From Enterococcus sp. BWR-S5 (GTDB lineage Bacteria; Bacillota; Bacilli; Lactobacillales; Enterococcaceae), in NCBI RefSeq assembly GCF_016745255.1, contig NZ_JADOEQ010000014.1:91688-155687 (forward strand): a stretch of DNA of 64,000 nucleotides, read 5' to 3'. The position numbers and the translations under genes were made by a program. The notes beneath the pieces were generated by a model. It was not told the origin of the DNA, ran no database searches, and saw only the letters and a program-made list of their open reading frames with translations. Below are positions 44,428 through 54,385 of this stretch, piece by piece; within the stretch, counting starts at the first letter, position 1; the number at the start of each line of letters is the position of its first letter.

Positions 44428-45655
44428 AGAGTTAAAACCAGCGTTGAAGGATGTTAGGTCAGTATTATCTGGTTTTTCTAAACGTGAAGGAGAACTAGAG
44501 GCGGCAATCGAAGAGGCTTCAACAGATGAAGAAATGAAAGCAGTTGAAGAAGAAGTAGAGCAGTTAGAAAAGGAAATCGAAGAGAAAAAAACAGAAGAAA
44601 CTGAGCTAGTCGAAGAAATTGAGCAGCTGGAAGAAGAGCTAGCAGAATTAGAAGAGCAGCAACGAGCTGTATTAGGAGAAGGAGCGAAAAGAAATATGCC
44701 AAAAACACAACAAGTAAGAACCGTCCAAGAAACAGGAGGGGCAATGACTGTCAGACAATCATTACAAGTTCCGGAAGTTCGAGATTTCTATACAAATATC
44801 ATGAATGCCATGAGCGAGAAAAGAGCTTTAACGGATGTTGAAAAGACAATTCCGGAAATTGTTCTTGATCGTATAGAATCTAAACTTGGTGACTACAGCG
44901 TTCTGTATAGCGAAGTAACCGTAGAACCAATTAAAGGAAAAGGGCGTGTGATGCTTGCTGGCGACATTCCGGAAGCGTTCTGGATTGAAATGACAGGAGC
45001 ACTTAAAGAAATTGATGATGAATTTGATTTTACAGAATTGGATGGTTTTTCTTTAGCTGGATATGTGCCTGTTCCAAACAGTATCATTGAAGATTCTCTA
45101 ATCAACCTTGCTGCATTTGTAGAAAAACGAATCGCTCAGGCAATCGCCAAAGCGCTGGATAATGCTATTTTGAATGGGAAAGGCGCTACGGATAAACAAC
45201 CGGAAGGGATCATTCCAAAAATCGTAGCTAATAACAAGAAAACTTCTGATGGATCACTTGCAGATATTGTTTCACATTTAGGGCTAGTAGATGTTGATGG
45301 AACGGGTGGCGAAGTAGTATCTGTAATGAATCGTGTTACTTATTACAACAGAATTTTGCCGCAAACGATCACAACGACTGACGATGGTCGAACAGTAGCC
45401 GGAAATGTCAGCAATCCTAATATTGCTGGTGTAAGAACCATCTTATCAGCTCATATGAAAACAGATGAAATTGTGTTGGGAGACTTAAAACAATATTTAC
45501 TTTCTGAGCGCGCTAGTATTCGTCTTGAATCTTCTACAGATGTCAAATTCATTGAGGATCAAACCGTATTTAAAGGCGTAGGGCGTTACGATGGTAAGAC
45601 AATTAAAGAAAAGTCGTTTGCATTGGTTACTATTCAAGACGTACCAGGATCATAA
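44390..45655 (+). CDS. Major capsid protein (HK97 fold) with N-terminal scaffold domain
   Basis: 421 residues. The first 100 form a highly charged coiled coil (EEVEQLEKEIEEKK and similar), the delta domain that acts as scaffold and is removed by the protease; the HK97-fold shell domain follows (VYSEVTVEPIK-type, then DNAILNGKG, RASIRLESSTDVKF). GGAGAGA before ATG. Confidence 0.92.
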   Translation: MALRKLVIGKKLRELKPALKDVRSVLSGFSKREGELEAAIEEASTDEEMKAVEEEVEQLEKEIEEKKTEETELVEEIEQLEEELAELEEQQRAVLGEGAKRNMPKTQQVRTVQETGGAMTVRQSLQVPEVRDFYTNIMNAMSEKRALTDVEKTIPEIVLDRIESKLGDYSVLYSEVTVEPIKGKGRVMLAGDIPEAFWIEMTGALKEIDDEFDFTELDGFSLAGYVPVPNSIIEDSLINLAAFVEKRIAQAIAKALDNAILNGKGATDKQPEGIIPKIVANNKKTSDGSLADIVSHLGLVDVDGTGGEVVSVMNRVTYYNRILPQTITTTDDGRTVAGNVSNPNIAGVRTILSAHMKTDEIVLGDLKQYLLSERASIRLESSTDVKFIEDQTVFKGVGRYDGKTIKEKSFALVTIQDVPGS

Positions 45656-45673
45656 GAAGGAGAGGGTAGAGCC

Positions 45674-45913
45674 ATGTATAGCGTACTGAAAAAATTTCGG
45701 GATTTAACCGATAATAACAAAGTTTATGAACAAGGTGAAATTTATCCAAGAGAAGGTCACGAGCCGAAACAAGCACGAATTAAACAGCTGTTAGCGAATG
45801 ATAATAAAGGGCGTGCAGAAGTATTGAAGGGTTCGCCCATCATTGAAAAAATCGAAGAAGGAGCAGCAGATCCGGAGCTATCAATTGATGAAGTAAAAGA
45901 TGGTGTTGAGTGA
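45674..45913 (+). CDS. Small head protein of unknown function
   Basis: 79 residues between capsid and connector genes, with the YEQGEIYP and RIKQLLANDN pattern seen in small head proteins of Gram-positive siphophages. Overlaps the next gene by four bases. Confidence 0.65.
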   Translation: MYSVLKKFRDLTDNNKVYEQGEIYPREGHEPKQARIKQLLANDNKGRAEVLKGSPIIEKIEEGAADPELSIDEVKDGVE

Positions 45914-46194
45914 TGGGAAAGGAAGAGAGTCAAGCATTGACTTTGCTTAAAATGAACTTAGGAATCTCTAAAGAAAATAGAGATTCCTATTTGTCTGCAA
46001 TCATTGAAGGCGTTAAAACGGAAATGAAAGATAAAGGTGTTACCCTCAGTGATGAAAATTCTGATCATCTTATGTTTTTAGTAGATTTTGCTGCTTGGCG
46101 GTATCGATCAAGAGGCGAAGGGATTCTTCCGAGAAATCTCCAGTTTAGAAAGCACAATCTAATTATAAAATATGGTGGTGTGAGTAATGAATAA
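45910..46194 (+). CDS. Head-tail connector protein (gp6-like)
   Basis: 94 residues, helical, with LVDFAAWRYRSRGE near the centre, as in the DNA-packaging/adaptor proteins that sit under the portal. Overlaps the next gene by eight bases. Confidence 0.7.
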   Translation: MMGKEESQALTLLKMNLGISKENRDSYLSAIIEGVKTEMKDKGVTLSDENSDHLMFLVDFAAWRYRSRGEGILPRNLQFRKHNLIIKYGGVSNE

Positions 46195-46525
46195 TACGTG
46201 GGATGATGAAGTTACGCTAATTAAAGAAGTGTATAAATTAGATGAAGCCGGCCAGCTAGTCTATGATGCTATCGGTCAGCCAATTCAAGATACGGACAAG
46301 AAAGAAAAAGTTTGTTGTTATGAAAAACCAATCAGCCGGTCAGAGCATTATGCAGCTGGTCAAAATGACATTCAAGTTCTTTACTTGCTTGTTGTTCATC
46401 CGTATGAGTATGAGGGAGAAACCACAGTCATTTATAATGATCAGCGGTTGCATATTGAAAAAACCTATTTAATGAATGCAGAAGAAATCGAGTTAACCTG
46501 TATTGAAAAATTAGGTGATCAGTAA
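46187..46525 (+). CDS. Head closure/stopper-like protein
   Basis: 112 residues, beta-rich, length and gene order of the head-closure protein of HK97-type siphophages. The motif evidence is weak; the call relies on order. Confidence 0.65.
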   Translation: MNNTWDDEVTLIKEVYKLDEAGQLVYDAIGQPIQDTDKKEKVCCYEKPISRSEHYAAGQNDIQVLYLLVVHPYEYEGETTVIYNDQRLHIEKTYLMNAEEIELTCIEKLGDQ

Positions 46526-46899
46526 TGACAACAACCGACAATCTGACAGCTGCGATTGTAAATGAATTGAGAACTTATACTGAAGAAGTTCAAAAAGATA
46601 TTGATGCAGCAGCGGAAAAAATCACGAAAGAAGCCGCTGATAGGTTAAAGGCAGATAGCCCCAAACGAACAAAAAAATATTCAAAAGGATGGCGAGTTAA
46701 AAAAGTATCGAATGGTGGAGAGAATAGTTTTTCATGGATTGTTCATAATGCTACACGTTATCAGCTTACCCACCTTTTAGAACGTGATCACGCTTTAAGA
46801 AATGGTGGGAGATCAACAGCGACAAAACATATTGAACCAGTAGAAGCGGAAGCTGTTCAAGAGTTTATCCAAGCTGTAGAAGGAGCGATACGCCGATGA
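46525..46899 (+). CDS. HK97 gp10-like tail completion protein
   Basis: 124 residues: helical start, ADSPKRTKKYSKGWRVKK and HNATRYQLTHLLERDHALR, the hallmark of HK97 gp10-family proteins. Starts at the last base of the upstream stop. Confidence 0.8.
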   Translation: MTTTDNLTAAIVNELRTYTEEVQKDIDAAAEKITKEAADRLKADSPKRTKKYSKGWRVKKVSNGGENSFSWIVHNATRYQLTHLLERDHALRNGGRSTATKHIEPVEAEAVQEFIQAVEGAIRR

Positions 46900-47213
46900 A
46901 GTTAGAGGAAATAAAAAAGATACTAGATTCTACAGGCTTACAGGTTGCTTACCGTCAATGGGAAAAAGGGAAGGTTCCTAACCTTCCCTATATTATTTAT
47001 TATCAAGAAAATACGGATAATTTCACAGCGGATAATCACGTTTTTCATAAAGGTATAAGAGTATCCATCGAGTTGTATTCTAATTTGAAAAATATTCTTG
47101 CTGAAGAGGCTATAGAAAAAATTTTTGATGAAAACAAAATCGAATGGGAAGCATCCGAAACCTATATAGAATCTGAAAGAATGTACTTAGTTTTATATGA
47201 AACTACAATTTAG
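46896..47213 (+). CDS. Tail terminator-like protein
   Basis: 105 residues, alpha/beta, with the LPYIIYYQENTDNFTADN segment typical of small tail-terminator proteins. Ends the tail tube and joins it to the head. Overlaps upstream by four bases. Confidence 0.7.
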   Translation: MKLEEIKKILDSTGLQVAYRQWEKGKVPNLPYIIYYQENTDNFTADNHVFHKGIRVSIELYSNLKNILAEEAIEKIFDENKIEWEASETYIESERMYLVLYETTI

Positions 47214-47225
47214 GAGGAAAAAGGA

Positions 47226-47798
47226 ATGAGCGAAAATAAAGTAACTTTCGGGTTAGAAAATTGTCATTACGCCCCAGCAACAATTTTACCGGATGGAACA
47301 ATGACATACGAAGAGCCGATACCGTTTCCCGGCGCGGTTGATTTAACACTAGATGTAAATGGTGACTTAATAGAATTTGAGGCGGACAACATTGTTTACT
47401 ATACTTCAGCTGACAATAAAGGCTATACAGGGAAATTAAATATGGCGTTGATCCATGATCATTTTCTAGTTAGTTGTTTAGGTGAAGAACTGGATACGGA
47501 GGATGGCGTACAAACAGAGCGCTCAAATGCTTTAACAAAGCCGTTCGCGCTTATGTTTCAATTTGAAGGTGATAAAAACGCTGTTCGTCATGTCATGTAT
47601 CATTGTTCGGCAAACCGTCCATCTATCGGAAGTGCTACTGGTAAGAATCCAAATACTAGTGAGCTGGATTTTAATGCTACACCTCGGCCAATTGATAAAG
47701 CAGTAAAAACTAAAACGACCGGAACAACGAAGCCGGAAATTTATGATAATTGGTTTAGTGCTGTTTATGAGAAAGCTCAGAAAGCGCCGGGGGCTTAA
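47226..47798 (+). CDS. Major tail protein
   Basis: 190 residues, beta-rich tube protein: GLENCHYAP, FPGAVDLTLD and later PSIGSATGKNPNTSELDF match the phi13-type major tail proteins. AGGAGG before ATG. Confidence 0.85.
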   Translation: MSENKVTFGLENCHYAPATILPDGTMTYEEPIPFPGAVDLTLDVNGDLIEFEADNIVYYTSADNKGYTGKLNMALIHDHFLVSCLGEELDTEDGVQTERSNALTKPFALMFQFEGDKNAVRHVMYHCSANRPSIGSATGKNPNTSELDFNATPRPIDKAVKTKTTGTTKPEIYDNWFSAVYEKAQKAPGA

Positions 47799-47800
47799 GT

Positions 47801-48295
47801 ATGGAAAAAACAATTTATGTTGATGATCGCCCCATCCGATTAAGAACCAGCGCGGCAATGTCGATCGTTTATAAAAATCAATTTGGCAGTGACTATTTCG
47901 CTGACTTGATGAAGTTAGCAAAAGTTTTTGATGTTCCCGAAGATGAAGAAAGAAAAGGGGAATTGAGGCTTCTATCTGTTCAGTTGCTCAAAGAGAAAGC
48001 GGCCAAGCTAAATATATCAAAACATTCAAAGATGAATAAGGGCGAATTAGTCAAAGCGATTCTTAACGCTGAAAAACCACAAGACTTTGATTTGCAAAAA
48101 CTTTCATTTGAGTATCTAAATAATTTAGATTTGATGGTTATTTTTAATATTTTGTGGACAATGGCAAAGATGGCAGACAGAAACATTCCGGAGCCTTTCA
48201 CTTGGCTGGATGATTTTGAGGCAATGCCGATCGAGATTATTTTGCCGGAAATCAAGGAACTTTTAGAAAGTAGCATTAGAACAAGAAAAAAGTAA
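47801..48295 (+). CDS. Tail assembly chaperone, G-type
   Basis: 164 residues, the shorter product of a frameshift pair. It has a lysine/helix-extension segment (KLNISKHSKMNKGELVKAIL) and a helical end. The last codons are AGA AAA AAG TAA, which form a -1 slippery heptamer. The chaperone binds the tape measure while the tail is built. Confidence 0.8.
   Translation: MEKTIYVDDRPIRLRTSAAMSIVYKNQFGSDYFADLMKLAKVFDVPEDEERKGELRLLSVQLLKEKAAKLNISKHSKMNKGELVKAILNAEKPQDFDLQKLSFEYLNNLDLMVIFNILWTMAKMADRNIPEPFTWLDDFEAMPIEIILPEIKELLESSIRTRKK
48286..48292 (+). other. Programmed -1 frameshift site A AAA AAG
   Basis: The heptamer lies in the zero frame as A-AAA-AAG directly before the stop TAA (48293-48295). 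A -1 slip reads KKVNDEM and enters the frame of the following 69-codon gene, giving a GT fusion of about 234 residues. The frames differ by exactly -1. Confidence 0.8.
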
Positions 48296-48303
48296 ATGAC
48301 GAA

Positions 48304-48513
48304 ATGAGTTCAAGCGATGAAGTATTAACCGTGGATTCATTTCTTTTTATTTGCAAAGAAATAGGGCTGTCTTTTGCAGAACTAGAAATCATGGATATAG
48401 GGCAATGTCTTGATTATGTACAGCAGTGGATCGATGAAAAAACAGCGGAAATAAATCCGGCTGGTACTCCTTCAGTGAGAAAAGCCGGTCAGACAGATTT
48501 CGATAGCTTTTAA
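48304..48513 (+). CDS. Tail assembly chaperone, T extension
   Basis: 69 codons from the first ATG, but there is no clear ribosome binding site; it is probably made only as the C-terminal part of the frameshift product starting at 47801. It contains CKEIGLSFAELEIM and LDYVQQWIDEK, like other T extensions, which contact the tape measure. Confidence 0.75.
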   Translation: MSSSDEVLTVDSFLFICKEIGLSFAELEIMDIGQCLDYVQQWIDEKTAEINPAGTPSVRKAGQTDFDSF

Positions 48514-48527
48514 AGGTAGGTGAGAAA

Positions 48528-50996
48528 ATGGCTGGAAAAAAAATCAATGGTATAACGATTGCTTTGGATGCAGACACTAAAGGCGTAACGAGTGGCCTGA
48601 AAGATATTACGACCCGATCCACGAAAGTGTCAGCAGAATTGAAACAGGTTGAACGTCTTCTGAAATTGAACCCAAATAGTACGGAGCTTTTAGCCCAAAA
48701 GCAGCAGCTACTAAGCGAACAAGTAGCAACTACTAGCGATAAACTGAAAGCATTGAAGGGGGCGCAAGATGATGTAACAGCTGCATATCAAAACGGCGAC
48801 ATTGGAGCGGAACAATATCGAGCATTTCAGCGTGAACTAGTTACCACAGAAGGCGCGTTGGAAGGCTATAAAAATCAATTGCAGAATATGCAAGGTGAAC
48901 AGGATAAACTAGGACAAAACACTAGCCGTCTTGATTCCCTTTTCCAAGCTACCGGATCATCTATTGAAGATTATCAGGATGTTTTGGGATCACGTCTTGT
49001 AAATGCAATAAAAAACGGTACAGCAAGTTCAGATGATTTGGAAGTAGCGATAAACAAAATAGGTAAGAGCGCGCTTGGAAGTGAAGTAGATATTGGCGCA
49101 ATGAAAGAAGCGTTAGATAAAGTAGATGATGGCGGTTCTATCGAAAGCGTACGAACAGAATTAGAAGGGTTGTCAACTACAGCAGATACTACAGGAGAAG
49201 CCCTAAACAATATGGGGGATGGGATTGCATCTGGAAATTTAATGGATGCAGCAGATAAACTTTCAGCGGTTGGCGATAAGTTGAAAGAGTTTGCCGGGAA
49301 AGCACAAGACGCGTTCCGAGAGGTAGACGAAGGTGCTGACATTATCATCACTAAAACCGGAGCGAGCGCTGAGGCTATAGACAGCATGTCCGAAACTTAT
49401 AAAAATATTACCAATAATTTACCAGTTGATTCTTTTGCAGATGTCGGGTCGGCAGTTGGTGAAATGAACACCCAATTTGGGTTCATGGATGATCAGCTAC
49501 AGGATTCAACAGAATATCTTTTGAAGTTCGCAAACATCAATGAAGCAGATGTTAGCCAATCAGCTATTAATGCAAAACAGGCAATAGAAGCATATAAGCT
49601 GGAAAGTGGTGATTTTGGGTCAGTATTGGATTCTGTTACACAAACGGCACAAGCAACAGGCCAGTCAGTAGATAATTTATTTGATAAGACTATAAAAGGG
49701 GGACCACAATTAAAAGCATTGGGTCTATCTTTTGGTGAAAGTACCGCTTTGATGGGAAAATTTGAACAATCAGGGATTGATAGCGGAAAAATGCTGTCAT
49801 ACTTATCTAAAGCACGTGCTGTGTATGCAAAGGACAATAAAACTTTAATTGAAGGGCTAGAAGAAACAAGCCATAAAATGAATAATGCTACAAATGAAAC
49901 AGAAGCGTTTAAAATTGCTACTGAAGTATTCGGTCAAAAAGGTGCTGGCGTGATGGATGATGCCTTAAAACGTGGTGCCCTGAATTTCGATGGTTTATCA
50001 GAAGCAGCGGCGAATGCAAATGGACTTGTCGGGCAAACTTTTGACGATACACTGGACCCAATCGACCGCCAACAAGTAGCAATGCAGAACGTAACAAACA
50101 TTATGGCGGAATTCGGTGGAATGATTGCGGAAGTAGTAGCGCCAATTTTAGATACATTGATGCCGATCATTCAGCAATTTGCAGACTGGTTTACCAACAT
50201 ACCCGGGCCAGTAAAACAATTTATTGTTATTTTAGGGGGATTAATTGTGCTTATCACTTCCTTAGCGCCGATAATTACGGCAGTGATGGCGATAATTACC
50301 GCCGGACTTGGCGGAGCAATATTACCAATGATAGCCGGAGTTATAGGAGTTGCAGCAGCTATTACGGCCGCAATTGCCATTTTCCAGAATTGGGGAGCAA
50401 TTTCTGATTGGCTAGGTGAAAAATGGGAATCATTTGGTTCGTTTATGGGAGAATTTTGGAACGGCTTGAAGGATGGAGCCGGGAATGCCATTGGTGGTAT
50501 TGCTGACTATTTCACCCAAAAAATGAATAATATCACTGATGGTATTAATGACAAAATAGGGGTAATCAGAGATTTGTTTTCAAAACTTAAGCTAAAGTTT
50601 CCGGATATTCAATTGCCTAAATTGCCGTCGTTTGGTTTAAAAATGAGTACAAAGAAAATTTTCGGTAAGGAGATTTCTTACCCATCGGGCTTAGATGTTA
50701 AATGGTTTGCTAAAGGTGGTATTTTAACCAAGCCAACTATTTTCGGCAAGGCTGGGGGGCAGCTGCTAGGTGGAGGCGAGGCCGGACAGGAAGCAATCGC
50801 GCCACTTGATAAGTTAATGGGATATATCAGAACGGCAGTGTCAGAAGCTAATGGAGGTGGTGACGAAATCCATTTACACTTGAGTGCATTTGGGAGTTTG
50901 CCTAAATCTGTTATGGATGAAATGGCCGAATATTTAGTCTACAAGTTTACAGATATCAAGAAACAGAAAAGTCCTTATGATTCGGGGTGGGTGTGA
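48528..50996 (+). CDS. Tape measure protein
   Basis: 822 residues. Long helical N-terminal coiled region, a PhageMin tail-measure domain, hydrophobic segments near 560-630 (VLIVLITSLAPIITAVMAI-type) and a glycine-rich end with GEAGQEAIAPL, common in tape measures. Sets tail length and may form the membrane channel. At this length a short siphovirus tail of roughly 120 nm would be expected, by the usual residue-to-length ratio. Confidence 0.93.
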   Translation: MAGKKINGITIALDADTKGVTSGLKDITTRSTKVSAELKQVERLLKLNPNSTELLAQKQQLLSEQVATTSDKLKALKGAQDDVTAAYQNGDIGAEQYRAFQRELVTTEGALEGYKNQLQNMQGEQDKLGQNTSRLDSLFQATGSSIEDYQDVLGSRLVNAIKNGTASSDDLEVAINKIGKSALGSEVDIGAMKEALDKVDDGGSIESVRTELEGLSTTADTTGEALNNMGDGIASGNLMDAADKLSAVGDKLKEFAGKAQDAFREVDEGADIIITKTGASAEAIDSMSETYKNITNNLPVDSFADVGSAVGEMNTQFGFMDDQLQDSTEYLLKFANINEADVSQSAINAKQAIEAYKLESGDFGSVLDSVTQTAQATGQSVDNLFDKTIKGGPQLKALGLSFGESTALMGKFEQSGIDSGKMLSYLSKARAVYAKDNKTLIEGLEETSHKMNNATNETEAFKIATEVFGQKGAGVMDDALKRGALNFDGLSEAAANANGLVGQTFDDTLDPIDRQQVAMQNVTNIMAEFGGMIAEVVAPILDTLMPIIQQFADWFTNIPGPVKQFIVILGGLIVLITSLAPIITAVMAIITAGLGGAILPMIAGVIGVAAAITAAIAIFQNWGAISDWLGEKWESFGSFMGEFWNGLKDGAGNAIGGIADYFTQKMNNITDGINDKIGVIRDLFSKLKLKFPDIQLPKLPSFGLKMSTKKIFGKEISYPSGLDVKWFAKGGILTKPTIFGKAGGQLLGGGEAGQEAIAPLDKLMGYIRTAVSEANGGGDEIHLHLSAFGSLPKSVMDEMAEYLVYKFTDIKKQKSPYDSGWV

Positions 50997-51754
50997 TGCA
51001 TGAAGTAATGCAAGAAGGAACATTTCTTTTTAATGATCAACATAGCGAAGAAATAGGCTGCTATATTAGGGAACGCCGCAAAAAGATTAAGGGAAAAAGA
51101 ATCGTAGAAATGAAAGAGGTACACGGAAAAAATAAACTTGTTCCGATTGATAAAGGGTATTACACAAATTCTACTCTTTCATTATCCTGTTTTTGCTTGG
51201 TTCCATCTTATGATGATTTATATTTTATTGAAAATGAGGTATCAGCATTTTTAGACACTGCCGGGGAATATGTTTCATTTACGCCGTTTTATGATCCTCA
51301 CTATATTTATGAAGTGATCAACAATAACGAAATTAGTTTTGAAGGAACACGGGGGAGTAAGCTCGCTGTTCCTTTTTCTTTTGAACTGTCAGTTGCACCT
51401 TTTAAATATCGTAAGACTGGTTTAGACCCTCAAACTTTTTTTGAAGCATTTGAACTAGAAAATCCGGAAAAATATTATTCAGAACCTTATATGAAAATAT
51501 ATGGATATGGTGATATTACTGTTTATGTGAATGGTGTGCCGTTTGTATTAACGGCCGTAGATCAATTTATAGAGATAGACAGTGATTCAGATATCTTAGA
51601 AGTATATAAAGAATCGGATGGTGTGATTACAAACCAGAATCATAAAATGGTTTCTGCTGACTTTCCTTTCTTTTCGCCGGGCTGGAATGTAGTGGAATGG
51701 AAAGGGAACGTGGAAAAAATAGAATTGAAAGGTAGGTGGCGAGCGAGAGCATGA
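50996..51754 (+). CDS. Distal tail protein (Dit)
   Basis: 252 residues, N-terminal beta domain of Dit type and C-terminal galectin-like part (ITVYVNGVPFVL). ATG 50996 is joined to the tape measure stop as TGATG. Ring between tail tube and tip. Confidence 0.85.
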   Translation: MHEVMQEGTFLFNDQHSEEIGCYIRERRKKIKGKRIVEMKEVHGKNKLVPIDKGYYTNSTLSLSCFCLVPSYDDLYFIENEVSAFLDTAGEYVSFTPFYDPHYIYEVINNNEISFEGTRGSKLAVPFSFELSVAPFKYRKTGLDPQTFFEAFELENPEKYYSEPYMKIYGYGDITVYVNGVPFVLTAVDQFIEIDSDSDILEVYKESDGVITNQNHKMVSADFPFFSPGWNVVEWKGNVEKIELKGRWRARA

Positions 51755-54363
51755 TACCAATTTTATATGAGCCAAAAGAATCAAGTTTTAATCATAATGG
51801 GTTAGGTAAATTAGCTGACTGTATCAGCTGTTATGTTGATGAAGAAAGAAACGGACAAAATGAAGTAATTCTAACATTTCCAATTACTACTAAAAAAAGT
51901 GAGTTTCTACAAGAGAACGGCTATCAAATAAAGGCAAAAGCAAACGATTTAGATGAAGCGAATGTTTATGTGATATATAAACACGATCAAGATATGTCTA
52001 CAGGCATTTTGACGGTTCGAGGAATAAGCCGGGCAGTATCAAAGCTCAAAGGCCGCTCAATTAAGCGGTTGACTATTGAAAGCAAAAACGGAGCGCAAGC
52101 CATGCACATGGTACGCGCTGCCATGGATAGAGATACAGATATCGAATTCTATTCAGATGTTGCTACAATATCAAGTACAGAATTTGAAATCACGAATCCG
52201 CTCAATTGTATAGGTGGATCACAAGGTTCTTTATTACAGAATTGGGGCGGCGAAATTAAACATGAGCCGTTTAAAATCTCGTTACTGAAGAACCGTGGTA
52301 GAGAAAATGTTACGACAATCCGTTACGGGAAAAATCTAGCTGGATTAAGTATTGAAACAGATTTTGACAGCTTATTAACAAGAATCTTTCCATATGCTGA
52401 TTTACAGAACAGCGAGGGAGAAACGGAACGAATATGGGGAACCCAAGTAGACAGTCAATATATTAATAATTATGACGATATACGAACGGACCTTATTCAA
52501 TTTACAGAAGAACAAGGCGTAACAGATTTAGCTACGTTAAATAAAGTAGCAAGTAAATATTTTACTTCCTTAAATCCGGGAATAGATTTACCTAAATGCA
52601 CAATTAAAGCAAATATATCTCAAATTCAAGAATCTGGAAGGACAGAGAAATTTAAGGATTTAAGGAAAATCGGTTTATGTGATACGGTGACTGTTTATTA
52701 TAAGCGCTTTGATATAAAGATCACTGCGAAAGTAAACAAAATCCGGTATAACAGCTTATTGGAGCAAGTAGAAGAATTTTCGGCTGGCAGTGAACAATAT
52801 ACCTTTTTTCAAGCTCAAAACAATCAAATTACTGAGACGTTGAAGCAAATTCCGAGTAAGCAATATGCTAGCTCATTTATCGAAGTTGTTACACAAATAA
52901 TATCTGGAAACGATGGCGGGAATGTCGTTTGGTGGCCGAAGAACCGACCAACTGATTTATTTTTTATTGATACAGATGATTTGGAAACAGCTAAACGAGT
53001 GCTGAGAATCAATAAATCAGGTATTGGATTCTCGTCAAATGGCTGGAAGCCTGAAAATTTTGATACTGCTTGGACGATGGATGGGAAATTTGTGGCTGAT
53101 TATATTCAACTAGGTACATTAATGGGTATTTTAATCAAAGGTTGTGAGTTTCAAACTATAAGTGACCGGGCGATGATACGTATAAAGGACGGTAGAATCG
53201 ACTTCATCAATAAAGAAGATGGTGGAACATTCGGAACAATAACACCTGCTTTCCAAAGTGGAACTGATGGGTTAATGATTGGAATAGATGAAGGTGATTT
53301 TCTTAGTATAGGGATGAACCCAAGTAGTTCAGCTAGTTCACCACCAATTATCGAAATTCCAAAGGAAAGTACACATAGCAAACCGATATTAAACCTGAGA
53401 GGCGAAATAAATATCACTGGAAAACTAACCGTAAATGGGAATAATGTTACTGGTGGTGGGTCCGGTGGAGGAGTAATACCACCAGAGCTAACAACCGAGC
53501 AAGAGAAAAATGCTTGGCAAATTTGGCAGTTCTTCAAAGCGAAAGGATGGACGGAAGAGGCCATTGCCGGGATGCTTGGTAATATGCAAAGTGAATCAGG
53601 AATCATGCCCGACATTGACGAGATATCGGGTGGTGGCGGCTATGGTTTAGTCCAGTGGACACCTAAGAGCAAGTTGGTTAATTGGTGTAATGAAAAAGGA
53701 TTAGACTACCGCACACTTGATGCACAATGTCAAAGAATCCAATGGGAAGTAGAAAATAATGTTCAGTGGTTTGCGAATCCGCAGCGACCAGATTTGACAG
53801 ACATTTCTTTCGTTCAGTTCACTAAATTAACAGACGTAAAATTAGCTGCTGATTACTTTATAGCATTCTATGAACATCCAGCCGACCCATTCCAGCCGAT
53901 CAGACAGACACAAGCCCAATACTGGTATGACAAGCTGAAAAACTTAAGCAGTGGTACAGACGGTTGGCAGAATCCAGTGAGATCAGCGTACACGGTAACC
54001 CAAGAATGGGATGACCCCGATTATTGGAGCGGTGGAGCGGTGGGAATCCATGGAGGAATCGACCTAGCTTCTGCTGGTGGTGCTAAAGTGCCTATTTTCG
54101 CCGCGTACGCTGGAACAGTTATCACTCGAACAACTGATAGCGTTGGTGGTAATTATATTGTGATTGATCATGGTAACAGCTATTGGTCCTATTACGGACA
54201 CCTTGACAGCTTCAATGTATCGCAAGGTCAAACAGTCACGAATGCTGATCAAATTGGAATTATGGGATCAACCGGAGGGTCAACGGGTGTTCATTTACAT
54301 TTCGAGGTCTGGAAGGGATCACAGTGGAACCGAATAAATCCACGTGATGTTATTAGTTTTTAA
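51751..54363 (+). CDS. Tail-tip protein (Tal) with lysozyme-like and M23 peptidase domains
   Basis: 870 residues in three parts: an N-terminal prophage endopeptidase tail domain (about 1-400); a tail lysozyme domain (EQEKNAWQIWQFFKAKG, GNMQSESG, YGLVQWTP, about 580-730); and a C-terminal M23 zinc endopeptidase with HGGIDLAS, YWSYYGHLD and HLHFEV. Two cell-wall hydrolases on the tip would open the peptidoglycan during DNA entry. ATG 51751 overlaps the Dit stop (ATGA); an in-frame GTG lies 15 bases earlier. Confidence 0.92.
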   Translation: MIPILYEPKESSFNHNGLGKLADCISCYVDEERNGQNEVILTFPITTKKSEFLQENGYQIKAKANDLDEANVYVIYKHDQDMSTGILTVRGISRAVSKLKGRSIKRLTIESKNGAQAMHMVRAAMDRDTDIEFYSDVATISSTEFEITNPLNCIGGSQGSLLQNWGGEIKHEPFKISLLKNRGRENVTTIRYGKNLAGLSIETDFDSLLTRIFPYADLQNSEGETERIWGTQVDSQYINNYDDIRTDLIQFTEEQGVTDLATLNKVASKYFTSLNPGIDLPKCTIKANISQIQESGRTEKFKDLRKIGLCDTVTVYYKRFDIKITAKVNKIRYNSLLEQVEEFSAGSEQYTFFQAQNNQITETLKQIPSKQYASSFIEVVTQIISGNDGGNVVWWPKNRPTDLFFIDTDDLETAKRVLRINKSGIGFSSNGWKPENFDTAWTMDGKFVADYIQLGTLMGILIKGCEFQTISDRAMIRIKDGRIDFINKEDGGTFGTITPAFQSGTDGLMIGIDEGDFLSIGMNPSSSASSPPIIEIPKESTHSKPILNLRGEINITGKLTVNGNNVTGGGSGGGVIPPELTTEQEKNAWQIWQFFKAKGWTEEAIAGMLGNMQSESGIMPDIDEISGGGGYGLVQWTPKSKLVNWCNEKGLDYRTLDAQCQRIQWEVENNVQWFANPQRPDLTDISFVQFTKLTDVKLAADYFIAFYEHPADPFQPIRQTQAQYWYDKLKNLSSGTDGWQNPVRSAYTVTQEWDDPDYWSGGAVGIHGGIDLASAGGAKVPIFAAYAGTVITRTTDSVGGNYIVIDHGNSYWSYYGHLDSFNVSQGQTVTNADQIGIMGSTGGSTGVHLHFEVWKGSQWNRINPRDVISF

Positions 54364-54385
54364 ATAGAAGAAAGGAGGAAAATAA

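Noticed and set aside
44478..44744. Leucine-rich minus-strand frame in the capsid gene
   Set aside because: It is the antisense image of the Glu-rich coiled-coil scaffold domain.
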